A program made the translations under genes and the position numbers. This document shows positions 1 to 8,695 of a DNA stretch of 64,000 bases, one piece after another. The first letter of the stretch is position 1. Each line of letters opens with the position of its first letter. The stretch covers positions 19,429 to 83,428 of the forward strand of contig NZ_CAKUBT010000008.1 of NCBI RefSeq assembly GCF_934643285.1, written 5' to 3'. This stretch comes from an uncultured Ellagibacter sp. Lineage in GTDB: Bacteria > Actinomycetota > Coriobacteriia > Coriobacteriales > Eggerthellaceae. Below the pieces are notes generated by a model, which did not search any database, was not told the origin of the DNA, and saw only the letters and a program-made list of their open reading frames with translations.

Positions 1-14
1 GAGCTAGCGGACAG

Positions 15-1376
15 GTGACTCGCGAGAAAAGCGACCTCTCCCGCGCGTTCTCGGAAGACGGCGCGCGCAAGACCCACGTCGGCGGGCAGGCACTGCTCGA
101 GGGCATCATGATGCGCGGCAAGTACAACTGGTCGGTCGCCGTGCGCGAGCCCTCCGGCGCTGTGTACACCGAAGAGCACGACCTGGCGAGCGGGAAGGAG
201 AAGAACGGCTGGCTGTACTGGCCGCTCGTGCGCGGATGCCGTGCCCTGGTCGAGTCGCTCGTCTTGGGCTTCAAGGCGTTAGAGATTGCGACCCTTCACG
301 CCTATGCGGAAGAGGATGAAGGGGAAGAAGGCTCCTCTATACGCACCGCGGCCTGCCCACAGGCAACCTCGTGCTCAGGCAGTCCTGCTTGCACGGAGGC
401 GCCAAAGGGCACTTCCGGCTCGTACGGAACTGAGCGCGAGGCCGCCTGCGAGCAGGGGCCGGAGCATGAAGTCGCCTCCGGGCAGCCCGCGCGTCAGGAA
501 TCCGATCCTGAATTCTCCTGGAAGGACGATTTCGGACGCCCCGACACCGTGATCGACGCACTCGGCGCGCAAAGCTCACTTGAGGTGGTGGGAGAAGCCG
601 AGGGCGACGCTTCCGAGCCCATCGCAAATAGCAAGGATGCTCACAATATCCCAAGTACGAAGGAGCCCGAGCCCGAGTTCGGCAAGAAGGAGATGGCCAT
701 CTCGATGGTTTGCGGGCTCGTGCTCGGTGTCGTGCTCTTCATCGTGGCGCCCGCCTTCATCACGAATCTCATCGTGGGTGAGTACGACGGTAACACGCTT
801 CTGTGGAACATCGTCGACGGCGTGCTGCGCGTTGCCGTGTTCGTCTTCTACATCTGGCTCATCGGGCGCATGTCGGAGATCAAGCGCATGTTCGGCTACC
901 ACGGCGCGGAGCACAAGACCATCCACTGCTACGAGCACGGCTTGCCGCTCACGCCCGAAAACGCGCGCAGCTTCCCCCGCCTGCACGTGCGCTGCGGAAC
1001 CGCGTTCCTCATCATGGTCATGCTCATCGCCATCTTCGTGTACACGGTGGTGCCCTTAAACGCGCTCATCGCCGCGTGGGGCGTGCCCGATGGCGCGCCA
1101 AAGCTTGCGCTCGTCATCTTGTCGCGTATCGTGCTCATGCCGGTGATCGCGGGCGTGTCCTACGAGATCACGGTCAAGTGGGCGGGCTCGCATCCGGACA
1201 ACCCGCTTGTGAAGGTGGTGCTTTGGCCTGGCATGCAGATGCAGTACCTCACCACGAACGAGCCCGACGACGGCATGCTCGAGTGCGCAATCGCCGCTAT
1301 GAAGCTCGTGCTCGAGCGTGAGGAGGCCGAAGCGGCGCGGGCGGCGCAAGTGGAGCAGGCGACGCAGACGGCGTAG
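15..1376 (+). CDS. DUF1385 membrane protein (YqhQ family)
   Basis: This encodes 453 residues of a DUF1385/YqhQ-like integral membrane protein of unknown biochemical role. The family hallmark GYHGAEHK lies near residue 292, flanked by hydrophobic segments at about 226-252 and 262-284 and further ones after 330. Compared with family members of roughly 300 residues, this one carries a low-complexity hydrophilic insert at about residues 100-222. Part of that insert is encoded by a dispersed palindromic repeat (350-460). The start is a GTG 14 bases into the window, so the preceding gene and any promoter are not visible. A strong terminator follows at 1434. The family call is secure; the function is unknown. 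Confidence 0.88.
   Translation: MTREKSDLSRAFSEDGARKTHVGGQALLEGIMMRGKYNWSVAVREPSGAVYTEEHDLASGKEKNGWLYWPLVRGCRALVESLVLGFKALEIATLHAYAEEDEGEEGSSIRTAACPQATSCSGSPACTEAPKGTSGSYGTEREAACEQGPEHEVASGQPARQESDPEFSWKDDFGRPDTVIDALGAQSSLEVVGEAEGDASEPIANSKDAHNIPSTKEPEPEFGKKEMAISMVCGLVLGVVLFIVAPAFITNLIVGEYDGNTLLWNIVDGVLRVAVFVFYIWLIGRMSEIKRMFGYHGAEHKTIHCYEHGLPLTPENARSFPRLHVRCGTAFLIMVMLIAIFVYTVVPLNALIAAWGVPDGAPKLALVILSRIVLMPVIAGVSYEITVKWAGSHPDNPLVKVVLWPGMQMQYLTTNEPDDGMLECAIAAMKLVLEREEAEAARAAQVEQATQTA
350..460 (+). repeat. Dispersed palindromic element, copy A (inside yqhQ)
   Basis: The left arm (350-391) and right arm (421-460) are imperfect inverted repeats. The left arm carries GTGCTCAGGCAGTCCTGC and the right arm carries ACGGAACTGAGCGCGAGG. 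These are the same half-motifs found in five other places in the window. The outer stem (GGCCTGCC / GGCCCCTG in reverse complement) is private to this copy. It lies in frame in yqhQ and encodes Ser/Cys/Glu/Ala-rich linker around residues 112-149. Confidence 0.65.
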
Positions 1377-1433
1377 GGCCCAGGGCGCTTTCCCCCGTGC
1401 CGTTTTCGCAATAGGCCCCAGGCTCGCCTTCCA

Positions 1434-1472
1434 GGTTCTCGAGACGAAAACTCCGTTTCGGGAACCTTTTTT
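1434..1472 (+). terminator. Rho-independent terminator of yqhQ
   Basis: The stem GGTTCTCGAGACG (1434-1446) pairs with CGTTTCGGGAACC (1454-1466) over 13 positions including two G-U pairs. Six T residues follow (1467-1472). It separates yqhQ from topA. Confidence 0.85.
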
Positions 1473-1500
1473 GGCCCAGCGTCCTCAAATCGTGTATGCT
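1471..1500 (+). promoter_or_regulatory. Candidate topA promoter
   Basis: TTGGCC (1471-1476) is followed after 18 bases by TATGCT (1495-1500), directly downstream of the yqhQ terminator. The match is moderate. It would give a topA leader of about 130 nt that contains the potential pseudoknot at 1553-1593. Confidence 0.4.
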
Positions 1501-1552
1501 AAGGCGCGTTATGCGCAACGTTTGGACGCTGCGCGCGATAGGGTAGGAGAAT

Positions 1553-1593
1553 CCCCGCACACGTAAAAACTGACGAATCGGGGCAATCGTGTG
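1553..1593 (+). promoter_or_regulatory. Potential pseudoknot in the topA leader
   Basis: CCCCG (1553-1557) can pair with CGGGG (1579-1583), and the adjacent CACACG (1558-1563) can pair with CGTGTG (1588-1593). The order A-B-A'-B' gives crossing stems, i.e. H-type pseudoknot topology. It sits about 45 nt before the topA ribosome binding site. The pairing is seen in the sequence; a regulatory role is inference. Confidence 0.3.
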
Positions 1594-1639
1594 AACGATT
1601 TCCAGTGCGCGACAGGCGCTCTGGGGCAAGGAGGACCAA

Positions 1640-4225
1640 GTGAAACTGGTCGTAACGGAGAAAAACGACGCCGCAACCAAGATTGCGAGCCTTTTGGGCG
1701 CGGGCAAGCCGAAGGCCGACAAGGTGTATTCGACGCCGATCTACCGGTTCGAGGTGGACGGCGAGGAGTGGGTGACCATCGGTCTGCGCGGCCATATCCT
1801 GGAGCCTGACTTCACTCCCAACCTGGTATATAAGAAACGCGGCGGCTGGCAAGGCGTGACCGTCGAGGGCGAGACCGTGCCCGCCGATGTGCCCGCAAGT
1901 CTGGCCAAGCCCCCCTTCAAGAAGAAAAAGCCCTTCACCGAAGACGGCGTGGAGCTCAAAGGGTGGAAGATGGACGCGCTGCCGTACCTGGTCTACGCGC
2001 CAATCGAGAAGCTTCCTAAGGAAAAGGAAATCATCCGCAGCCTGAAGAACCTCGCCAAGAAGGCGGACTCCATCGTGATCGCGACGGACTTCGACCGCGA
2101 GGGCGAGCTCATTGGCTCCGATGCGCTCTCGTGCATCCAGGAAGTGAACCCTACCGCCCCCGTCTCGCGTGCCCGCTATTCCGCCTTCACGAAGGAGGAA
2201 ATCACCCACGCGTTCTCCAACCTCGTGGAGCTTGACGTCAATCTGGCGTCCGCCGGTGCATCGCGCCAGGATATCGACCTTATCTGGGGCGCGGTGCTCA
2301 CGCGCTACCTCACCCTCGTGAAGTTCGCGGGCTACGGCAACGTGCGCTCGTCGGGCCGCGTGCAGACGCCGACGCTCGCCCTCATCGTGGCGCGCGAACG
2401 CGAACGTCTGGCGTTTGTCCCCGAGGACTACTGGGTGATCAAGGGCGCCTTCGACGCCGCCGAGAAGACCGGCCCCACACCAGGCGAGGGCCCGCTTGCC
2501 TTCGAGGCGCCCCACGCCACGGCGCGCTTCAAGGACGAGGCGCAGGCGAAGGCCGCCATGGCCGCTGTCGAGGGGGCGACAAGCGCGAAGGTGCTCTCCA
2601 TCGAGAAGCGCTCGCGCAAGCAGCAGCCGCCCGTTCCCTTCAACACCACAAGCCTTATGACCGCAGCGTCGGCGGAGGGCCTTTCCCCTGCACGCACGAT
2701 GCGCCTCGCCGAGAGCCTCTACATGGACGGCTACATCTCCTATCCGCGCGTCGACAACACGGTGTACCCGAGCTCGCTCGACTTGGAGGAGGTCGTGAAG
2801 ACCATCTCCGGTAACCCGGCCTACGCGCCGTTTTGCAAGGAGCTGCTCGCGAAGGGGCCGCTTACGGCAACCCGCGGCAAGAAGGAGACGACCGACCACC
2901 CGCCGATCTACCCGACGGCCATGGTCACGCCCGACGATCTGCCTCCTGCGGAGTACAAGCTCTACAACCTGATCGCCCGCCGCTTCTTGGCGACGCTCTC
3001 CGAAGCCGCCGTCGTCGAGGGCACTAAGGTCACGCTCGATATCTCAGGCGAGCACTTCACCGCGAAAGGCGACGTTCTCGTGCACGAGGGCTATCGTACC
3101 ATCTACCCCTACGGCATGAAGAAAGACGAGCAGCTGCCTGCACTCGCCGAGGGCCAGCAGATCGCCTTCAACGGCGCCACCTGCACGAAGAAGCAGACCG
3201 AACCGCCCGCCCGCTACAGCCAAGGCAAGCTCATCCAGGAGATGGAAAAGCTCGGGCTCGGCACGAAGTCCACGCGCCACAGCATCATCGAGCGCCTCTA
3301 CACGGTGAAGTACATCCAGAACGACCCCATCGAGCCCTCGCAGCTCGGCATGGCGGTGTGCGACGCGCTCGACAAGTTCGCGCCGCATATCACCCACTCG
3401 GAGATGACGGCGGAACTCGAGGCCGAGATGGACAACATCGCCGAAGGCCAGAAGACCAAGGCCGATGTGGTCATGAACTCCCGCAACCTGCTCTCCGAGC
3501 AGCTGGCCGACCTCATGCCTCATTCCGAGGAGGTCAAGGACGCCCTCGCCGACGCCGTCGCGGCCGACGCGTACGTGGGCAAGTGCCCCAAATGCGGTAA
3601 GGACCTGCAGATTCGCGCTTCGCAGAAAACGCGCGGGATGTTCATCGGATGTGCCGGGTGGCCCGACTGCGATGTGACCTACCCGCTCCCGAAGGGCAAG
3701 ATCGAGTCGATGGAGGAGCTGTGCCCCACGTGTGGGATGCCCCAGGTGAAGGTGACGGCCTTCCGGTCGAAGCCGCGCGTCATCTGCATCGACCCGAACT
3801 GCGAGACCAACAAAGAGCCCGATGTGGTCGTCGGCGAGTGCCCGGTGTGCAAGGCCGCCGGCAAGCAGGCGAAGCTCATCGCGCAGAAGAACCCGCGCAC
3901 GCTCAAGCGCTTCATCCGTTGCGAGAACCATGACGAGTGCGGCGTGGGCTACCCGCTGCCCCAGTACGGCAAGCTCACTGCCACCGACGAGGTCTGCGAG
4001 CATTGCGGCGCGCCGCTTGTGATCGTGACGACTGCTCGAGGACCGTGGAAGCTCTGCCCGAACTTCGACTGCCCGGGCAAGGAGCAGGACGACGCGGAGA
4101 AGGCGACCTCGAAGGGGAAGAAGACCGCTGCGAAGAAGCCTGCCGCAAAGAAGGCGGCGACGAGCAAGGCTGCGGCCAAGAAGCCCTCGACCCGCAAGGC
4201 GTCATCGAAGACGGCGGAGAAATAG
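1640..4225 (+). CDS. topA: DNA topoisomerase I (type IA)
   Basis: This 861-residue type IA topoisomerase relaxes negative supercoils by cutting one strand through a 5'-phosphotyrosine. The TOPRIM motif ATDFDREGELIG lies at about residue 148. The presumed catalytic tyrosine is Tyr368 in GYISYPRVDN. Four C4 zinc ribbons follow in the last third (CPKC...CAGWPDC, CPTC...C, CPVC...C, CEHC...C), then a Lys/Ala-rich tail. The N-terminus (LVVTEKNDAATKIASLL) and the SYPRVDN motif look more like archaeal-type TopA than the E. coli form (TYMRTDS). GTG start after an excellent AAGGAGG. The TetR gene follows 4 nt later. Confidence 0.95.
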   Translation: MKLVVTEKNDAATKIASLLGAGKPKADKVYSTPIYRFEVDGEEWVTIGLRGHILEPDFTPNLVYKKRGGWQGVTVEGETVPADVPASLAKPPFKKKKPFTEDGVELKGWKMDALPYLVYAPIEKLPKEKEIIRSLKNLAKKADSIVIATDFDREGELIGSDALSCIQEVNPTAPVSRARYSAFTKEEITHAFSNLVELDVNLASAGASRQDIDLIWGAVLTRYLTLVKFAGYGNVRSSGRVQTPTLALIVARERERLAFVPEDYWVIKGAFDAAEKTGPTPGEGPLAFEAPHATARFKDEAQAKAAMAAVEGATSAKVLSIEKRSRKQQPPVPFNTTSLMTAASAEGLSPARTMRLAESLYMDGYISYPRVDNTVYPSSLDLEEVVKTISGNPAYAPFCKELLAKGPLTATRGKKETTDHPPIYPTAMVTPDDLPPAEYKLYNLIARRFLATLSEAAVVEGTKVTLDISGEHFTAKGDVLVHEGYRTIYPYGMKKDEQLPALAEGQQIAFNGATCTKKQTEPPARYSQGKLIQEMEKLGLGTKSTRHSIIERLYTVKYIQNDPIEPSQLGMAVCDALDKFAPHITHSEMTAELEAEMDNIAEGQKTKADVVMNSRNLLSEQLADLMPHSEEVKDALADAVAADAYVGKCPKCGKDLQIRASQKTRGMFIGCAGWPDCDVTYPLPKGKIESMEELCPTCGMPQVKVTAFRSKPRVICIDPNCETNKEPDVVVGECPVCKAAGKQAKLIAQKNPRTLKRFIRCENHDECGVGYPLPQYGKLTATDEVCEHCGAPLVIVTTARGPWKLCPNFDCPGKEQDDAEKATSKGKKTAAKKPAAKKAATSKAAAKKPSTRKASSKTAEK

Positions 4226-4229
4226 CGCT

Positions 4230-4895
4230 ATGCCCGAGAAGACGAGCGAGAAGACGGCGGCCCGCCTTGAAAAGCAACCTGTCGCTAGGTCGCGGACAGG
4301 TGCGAAGTCTGCGGCAGCGCCGAAGGTAGACCGTCGCATCCTCTTCACGAAGGGCCTCATCAAAGAGGCGTTTCTGGAATTGAAGAAGTCGAGTTCGCTC
4401 GCTGATATCAAGGTGACCGACCTCTGCGAGCGCGCGGGAATCGGGCGCGGCACGTTCTACCGCCATTACCGCAACATGACCGAGGTGCTCGACGAGGTGC
4501 TCGACGACGCCTTTTCGCAGTCGAGCTCGCTCGCTCGCCATCTCGTTTCGCGTGAGATGCGCACGGCGGGCGCATGCTCTGGGTGCGATATGCCGTTTTG
4601 CCAGTTCGTGCGCGAGAACAAGCACTATTCGGGCATCTTTCTGGACGAAAGCCTCACGCGCATCGTCCTTGACAAGATGGTCGATAGCCAAAAGGGCGTC
4701 TACCTGCGCGCGATGCAGGGTATCTGCGATTTGAGCGAAGGGGAGCTTGCCGATCTTTTGTACTTCCAGTCGAGCGGATGCCTCTCCGCGGTGCGTCGCT
4801 GCATCAACGCAAGCCCGGAGGAATGGGCGCGCACGCAGGCGGCGATCGACAACTTCATCCTAGGCGGCCTGGCGGCGAGCACGCGCAGGCTGTAA
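4230..4895 (+). CDS. TetR/AcrR-family transcriptional regulator
   Basis: 221 residues. A basic, low-complexity N-terminus of about 30 residues precedes a TetR N-terminal domain. Its recognition-helix region, CERAGIGRGTFYRHYRNM, is typical of the family. The C-terminal ligand/dimer domain contains CSGCDMPFC, a cysteine cluster that could bind metal or respond to redox state (inference). The start codon is only 4 nt after the topA stop, so it is probably co-transcribed with topA. No target operon is evident beside it, and no ligand can be assigned. Confidence 0.85.
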   Translation: MPEKTSEKTAARLEKQPVARSRTGAKSAAAPKVDRRILFTKGLIKEAFLELKKSSSLADIKVTDLCERAGIGRGTFYRHYRNMTEVLDEVLDDAFSQSSSLARHLVSREMRTAGACSGCDMPFCQFVRENKHYSGIFLDESLTRIVLDKMVDSQKGVYLRAMQGICDLSEGELADLLYFQSSGCLSAVRRCINASPEEWARTQAAIDNFILGGLAASTRRL

Positions 4896-4924
4896 GCGCT
4901 GCTTGCGCGAGAGAAAAGAAGCTT

Positions 4925-4966
4925 GGGCCCCGAGTTCATCATTCCACGCTGCGGGGCCGGGCTTTT
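4925..4966 (+). terminator. Probable terminator of the topA-tetR unit
   Basis: GGCCCCG (4926-4932) pairs with CGGGGCC (4952-4958), and GGGCTTTT follows. It lies between the convergent tetR and fumarase genes. Confidence 0.5.
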
Positions 4967-5003
4967 GCGTTTTCGCGTTGTGGAGTTTCGCCGATGCGGG
5001 GCC

Positions 5004-5558
5004 TTACAGCTGCTCTCCCGCCTCGATTGCCCGGTAGAGGTCGCCGCCTTGGGAATCGACGGCCACAAAGACGGGGAAGTCAACGAGCTCGATGCGGCGC
5101 AGCGCCTCGGTCCCCAAATCGTCCCAGGCGACGGTCTCGCTTTCGGTCACGTGCTTCGCGAGCAGGGCAGCGATGCCGCCGACGGCCGCGAAGTAGACGC
5201 AGCGGTTGCGCACGCAGGCGTCGATGACGGCCTGGGAGCGCTTTCCCTTCCCGATGCAGGCGGCAAGCCCCGCGTCCATGAGCTCGGGCGTCGCGAAATC
5301 CATGCGGCTTGCCGTCGTGGGGCCGACGCTCCCGAGCGGGCGGCCTGCGGCTGTCGGGGTGGGGCCGGCGTAGAAGATGGTCTCGCCCGCAAGCCCGAAG
5401 GGAAGCTCGCCTGTCTCCCGCAGGGCCGCGAGCATGCGCTCATGCCCCGCGTCGCGGCTCGTGAACACGGCACCTGTAAGGTGCACCTCCTGCCCGATGC
5501 GCAGCTCGGCGAGCTTTTCCCGATCGGCCGGCAAGGTCATGCGGATAGGTTCGCTCAT
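5004..5558 (-). CDS. fumB: Class I (Fe-S) fumarate hydratase, beta subunit
   Basis: 184 residues, matching the C-terminal (beta) half of iron-sulfur fumarase/tartrate dehydratase. With the alpha subunit encoded just upstream it interconverts fumarate and malate. Features include the GPTTASRMD and KGKRSQAVIDAC segments typical of the beta domain. I chose the ATG at 5558 because GGGAGGAC lies just before it and it begins 2 nt after the alpha stop. The symbol is by role in two-subunit enzymes and does not imply orthology to E. coli FumB. Confidence 0.9.
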   Translation of the reverse strand: MSEPIRMTLPADREKLAELRIGQEVHLTGAVFTSRDAGHERMLAALRETGELPFGLAGETIFYAGPTPTAAGRPLGSVGPTTASRMDFATPELMDAGLAACIGKGKRSQAVIDACVRNRCVYFAAVGGIAALLAKHVTESETVAWDDLGTEALRRIELVDFPVFVAVDSQGGDLYRAIEAGEQL

Positions 5559-5560
5559 GG

Positions 5561-6430
5561 TTAGTCCTCCCAGCTCAAAAGGTCGATCGAGGCGCTGCGC
5601 ATAGCCGAGCACCCCATGTTGACGGCAACGGGGAGCGCCGCGATGTGGCATGGCGCCGTCTCCAGGTGCACGGCGAGCGCCGTGGTCTTGCCCCCGAGCG
5701 CGCCGGGGCCGATGCCGGTTGCGTTTATGGCGTCGAGCAGCTCGCGTTCGAAGGCGGCGTGCTCGGGCGTTGCGGCGGGGGTTCCGATCTCTCGCAGAAG
5801 CGCATGCTTGGCAAGCCCCGCCACCTTGTCGAAGGTCGTGCCCACGCCCACGCCCACGACAAGCGGCGGGCAGGCGTTTGCGGCTTTTTCGCGCACGCAG
5901 TCGAGCACGACCTTCCTCACGCCCTCGATTCCCGCGCCTGGGGCGAGCATGACCACGCGCGAGGCGTTGTCCGATCCGCCGCCCTTCAAAAGGACGTGCA
6001 GCGTCGCACCGTGTCCCGGTTTCGTCGCTATCTCTGCGAAGGCGGGCGTGTTGTCGCCCGTGTTCGCGCGGTCGAAAAGCGCGTCGCGCACCACGCTCAT
6101 GCGCAGACGCCCGTCGGTGTAGGCGCGCGCGACCGCGTCGTCGACCTGCGAGAGGATGTCGCCGGGGATGGAGAGCTCCTCGCCAACCTCGAGCCTCACC
6201 CAGCAGGTTCCCGTGTCCTGACACAGGGGCACGCCGTCCTCGCGCGCGATCTGCGCGTTCTCCAGCAGGCAGTCGAGCACCGACTGCGCGCGCGGCTGCT
6301 CCTCGATCTTCCGTGCGGCAGTAAGGCCGCAGAGCACGTCTTCGCGCAGCCCGACTGCGGCAGCGCGAATCGCGTCGTAGGTCGCGTTCGCCACGCGCTT
6401 CGCCGTGAGGGTGTTGTTCTCGCGTTCCAC
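5561..6430 (-). CDS. fumA: Class I (Fe-S) fumarate hydratase, alpha subunit
   Basis: 289 residues of the alpha (N-terminal) domain that holds the [4Fe-4S] cluster. Candidate cluster cysteines lie in PLCQDTGTCW, in the KVVLDC...ACPP region and in AVNMGCSAM; GPGALGGKTTALAVH is a conserved segment. I chose the GTG at 6430 because AGAAGGGA precedes it and similarity begins there. An in-frame upstream extension to 6595 looks non-coding. It is divergent from the malic enzyme, consistent with linked malate/fumarate metabolism. Confidence 0.9.
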   Translation of the reverse strand: MERENNTLTAKRVANATYDAIRAAAVGLREDVLCGLTAARKIEEQPRAQSVLDCLLENAQIAREDGVPLCQDTGTCWVRLEVGEELSIPGDILSQVDDAVARAYTDGRLRMSVVRDALFDRANTGDNTPAFAEIATKPGHGATLHVLLKGGGSDNASRVVMLAPGAGIEGVRKVVLDCVREKAANACPPLVVGVGVGTTFDKVAGLAKHALLREIGTPAATPEHAAFERELLDAINATGIGPGALGGKTTALAVHLETAPCHIAALPVAVNMGCSAMRSASIDLLSWED

Positions 6431-6579
6431 TCGATTTCCCTTCTCGTCTTGCAAACGCGTTGAGTGTAGCACGAGCCGCCGCCTTTCGCTTGGGACCTCG
6501 AACAGCGGCAGGGTGAGCGCCTGTTGCCGTGTTGGCCCCGCCCCGCTCGATGGATTGCCTGTGCGCTTGCCCGCGCGGA

Positions 6580-6609
6580 TTCGGTACTGCGGCACCGAAG
6601 CGGTATACT
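6580..6609 (+). promoter_or_regulatory. Candidate promoter of the malic enzyme gene
   Basis: TTCGGT (6580-6585), an 18-base spacer, then TATACT (6604-6609), about 60 nt before the start codon. The -10 is good and the -35 is weak. Confidence 0.4.
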
Positions 6610-6670
6610 TTTACGGTTGTATAGAAGCGCGCAAGGGCGCGTGCGAAGCGAGAAGGCTCGGAGGTAAGGC

Positions 6671-7825
6671 ATGGATATCGCGCAGGAATCGCTGCGTTTG
6701 CACGAAGAGTGGCAAGGCAAGCTTGACACCGTTCCCAAGATGGAGATCAAGACGCGCGAGGATCTGGCGCTCGCCTATACGCCGGGCGTCGCCGAGCCGT
6801 GCAAGAAGATCGCGGCGGATCCCGCGCTCGCCTACACCTACACGCAGAAGGCGAACACCATCGCCGTCGTCTCCGACGGGTCGGCGGTGCTCGGCCTGGG
6901 CAACATCGGTCCTTTGGCCGCGATGCCCGTCATGGAAGGCAAATGCGCGCTGTTCAAGGCTTTCGGCAACGTGAACGCCGTGCCCATCTGCCTGGATACC
7001 CAGGACGTCGACGAGATCGTCGAGACGGTCAAACGCCTCGCTCCCGCGTTCGGCGGCATCAACTTGGAGGACATCTCGGCACCGCGCTGCTTCGAGATCG
7101 AGAACCGCCTTATCGACGAGCTCGATATCCCCGTGTTCCACGATGACCAGCACGGCACCGCCATCGTCGTGCTCTCCGGCGTCATCAACGCGCTCCGCCT
7201 CACGGGCAAGAAGAAGGAGGAGTGCCGCGTGATCGTGAACGGCGCGGGCTCAGCGGGCATCGCCATCGCCAAGCTCATGCTAAGCTACGGCTTCAAGAAC
7301 CTCATCCTGTGCGACAAGTGCGGCATCATCTGCTCGAAGTCCGAGGGCGTGACTGACGCTCAGCGCGCCATGCTTGAGGTGACGAACCTTGCGGATGAGG
7401 AGGGAACCCTCTCCGACGCGATGCGCGGCGCCGACATCTTCGTCGGCGTGTCCGCCCCGAACATCGTGAGTGAGGAGATGGTCTCCTCCATGAACGACGA
7501 TGCGATCCTCTTCGCGATGGCCAACCCCGTTCCCGAGATCTACCCCGACGTGGCTCGCCGCGCGGGCGCGCGCGTCGTCGGCACGGGCCGTTCGGACTTC
7601 CCGAACCAGATCAACAACGTGGTCGCCTTCCCCGGCATCTTCAAGGGCGCCCTCGAGGCGCGCGCGACGCGCATTACCAACGACATGAAGCTCGCCGCTG
7701 CCTCCGCGCTCGCCGCTCTCGTGTCTGACGAGGAGCTTTGCGAGGACTTCATCATGCCCGAGCCCTTCGACCCGCGCGCCGTCGAGGCGGTTGCCGCCGC
7801 TGTGCGCGACTGCGTGGCGGACTAG
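6671..7825 (+). CDS. NAD(P)-dependent malic enzyme (malate to pyruvate + CO2)
   Basis: 384 residues, the short bacterial malic enzyme form without a phosphotransacetylase domain. Malic motifs: YTPGVAEPC with the catalytic tyrosine near residue 37, the NLEDISAPRCFEIE metal-binding segment, and HDDQHGTA. The nucleotide-binding motif is VNGAGSAGIAIAKL. It joins malate, the product of the neighbouring fumarase, to pyruvate. The start ATG has GGAGGTAAGGC upstream. Cofactor preference cannot be read from the sequence with certainty. tmk follows 6 nt later. Confidence 0.93.
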   Translation: MDIAQESLRLHEEWQGKLDTVPKMEIKTREDLALAYTPGVAEPCKKIAADPALAYTYTQKANTIAVVSDGSAVLGLGNIGPLAAMPVMEGKCALFKAFGNVNAVPICLDTQDVDEIVETVKRLAPAFGGINLEDISAPRCFEIENRLIDELDIPVFHDDQHGTAIVVLSGVINALRLTGKKKEECRVIVNGAGSAGIAIAKLMLSYGFKNLILCDKCGIICSKSEGVTDAQRAMLEVTNLADEEGTLSDAMRGADIFVGVSAPNIVSEEMVSSMNDDAILFAMANPVPEIYPDVARRAGARVVGTGRSDFPNQINNVVAFPGIFKGALEARATRITNDMKLAAASALAALVSDEELCEDFIMPEPFDPRAVEAVAAAVRDCVAD

Positions 7826-7831
7826 GAGCCC

Positions 7832-8695
7832 ATGCCGTTGACGCCCGAAAGACATACCGCCGAGCCTGCGCAGCCCGTTTCGGAGCGCGAAGGCTTTGAT
7901 GCGCAGGGGGCGCCCGTAAGCGGCCAGCCCGAGGGAAACTCCCCCCGCGGCGTCTTCGTCACGTTCGAGGGCGGCGATGGCGTAGGAAAATCAACCCATA
8001 TCCGCTACGTTGCCGACGAGTTGCGCCGCGCGGGGCGCGAGGTTGTGTGCCTGCGCGAGCCCGGCGGCACGGGCATCGGCGAGTCGCTTCGCGCGATGGT
8101 GCTCGACCCTGAAAACGGCGAGATATCGAGCGAGGCGGAGCTCTTGATGTACGAGGCCGCCCGCGCCCAGCTGGTCTGCGAGGTCATCCGCCCCGCGCTC
8201 GAAAGGGGAGCGGTGGTGCTCTGCGACCGCTTCGCGGACTCGACTATCGCCTACCAAGCCTACGGGCGCGGCCTTCCCCTCGATTTCGTACGACGAGCGA
8301 ACGCGTTCGCCACGGGCGGCATCGTTCCCGACCGCACCATCCTCCTCGTGCTCGGCGATACGCGCAAAAGCCTTGCCCGGGCGACAGGGGCTGGCGCGGG
8401 CGATCGGATGGAGCAGGCAGGAGAAGTATTTCATTCGCGTGTGAACAGGGCTTTCCTGAAACTTGCCAAGCGCGACCCAAAGCGAATCCGCATCGTTCGC
8501 TCTAGCTCGTCACGCAAGGCGACCGCCGCTGCCGTCGCCGCCGAGCTTGTCGATATCCTCCCCGAGCTTTCCGCCCGCGCGGAGGGCGCGACGCACCCCC
8601 AGCCTTCTGGGCCTCACGCGGAGGGCGCGGCCAAGGGCAAGCCCCAGGCGAAGCGCAAGCGCGGCGGTCGGGGAAAGAGGGGGCATCGTGGCTGA
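7832..8695 (+). CDS. tmk: Thymidylate kinase
   Basis: 287 residues; phosphorylates dTMP to dTDP. The P-loop FEGGDGVGKST begins near residue 46, followed by LREPGGTGIGE, the DRF motif in LCDRFADSTIAYQAYGRG, and a lid region ATGAGAGDRME. Family members are about 210 residues. This one has an extra 40-residue N-terminal tail and a strongly basic 40-residue C-terminal tail (KGKPQAKRKRGGRGKRG), both low complexity. It overlaps holB by 8 nt, indicating translational coupling. Confidence 0.93.
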   Translation: MPLTPERHTAEPAQPVSEREGFDAQGAPVSGQPEGNSPRGVFVTFEGGDGVGKSTHIRYVADELRRAGREVVCLREPGGTGIGESLRAMVLDPENGEISSEAELLMYEAARAQLVCEVIRPALERGAVVLCDRFADSTIAYQAYGRGLPLDFVRRANAFATGGIVPDRTILLVLGDTRKSLARATGAGAGDRMEQAGEVFHSRVNRAFLKLAKRDPKRIRIVRSSSSRKATAAAVAAELVDILPELSARAEGATHPQPSGPHAEGAAKGKPQAKRKRGGRGKRGHRG

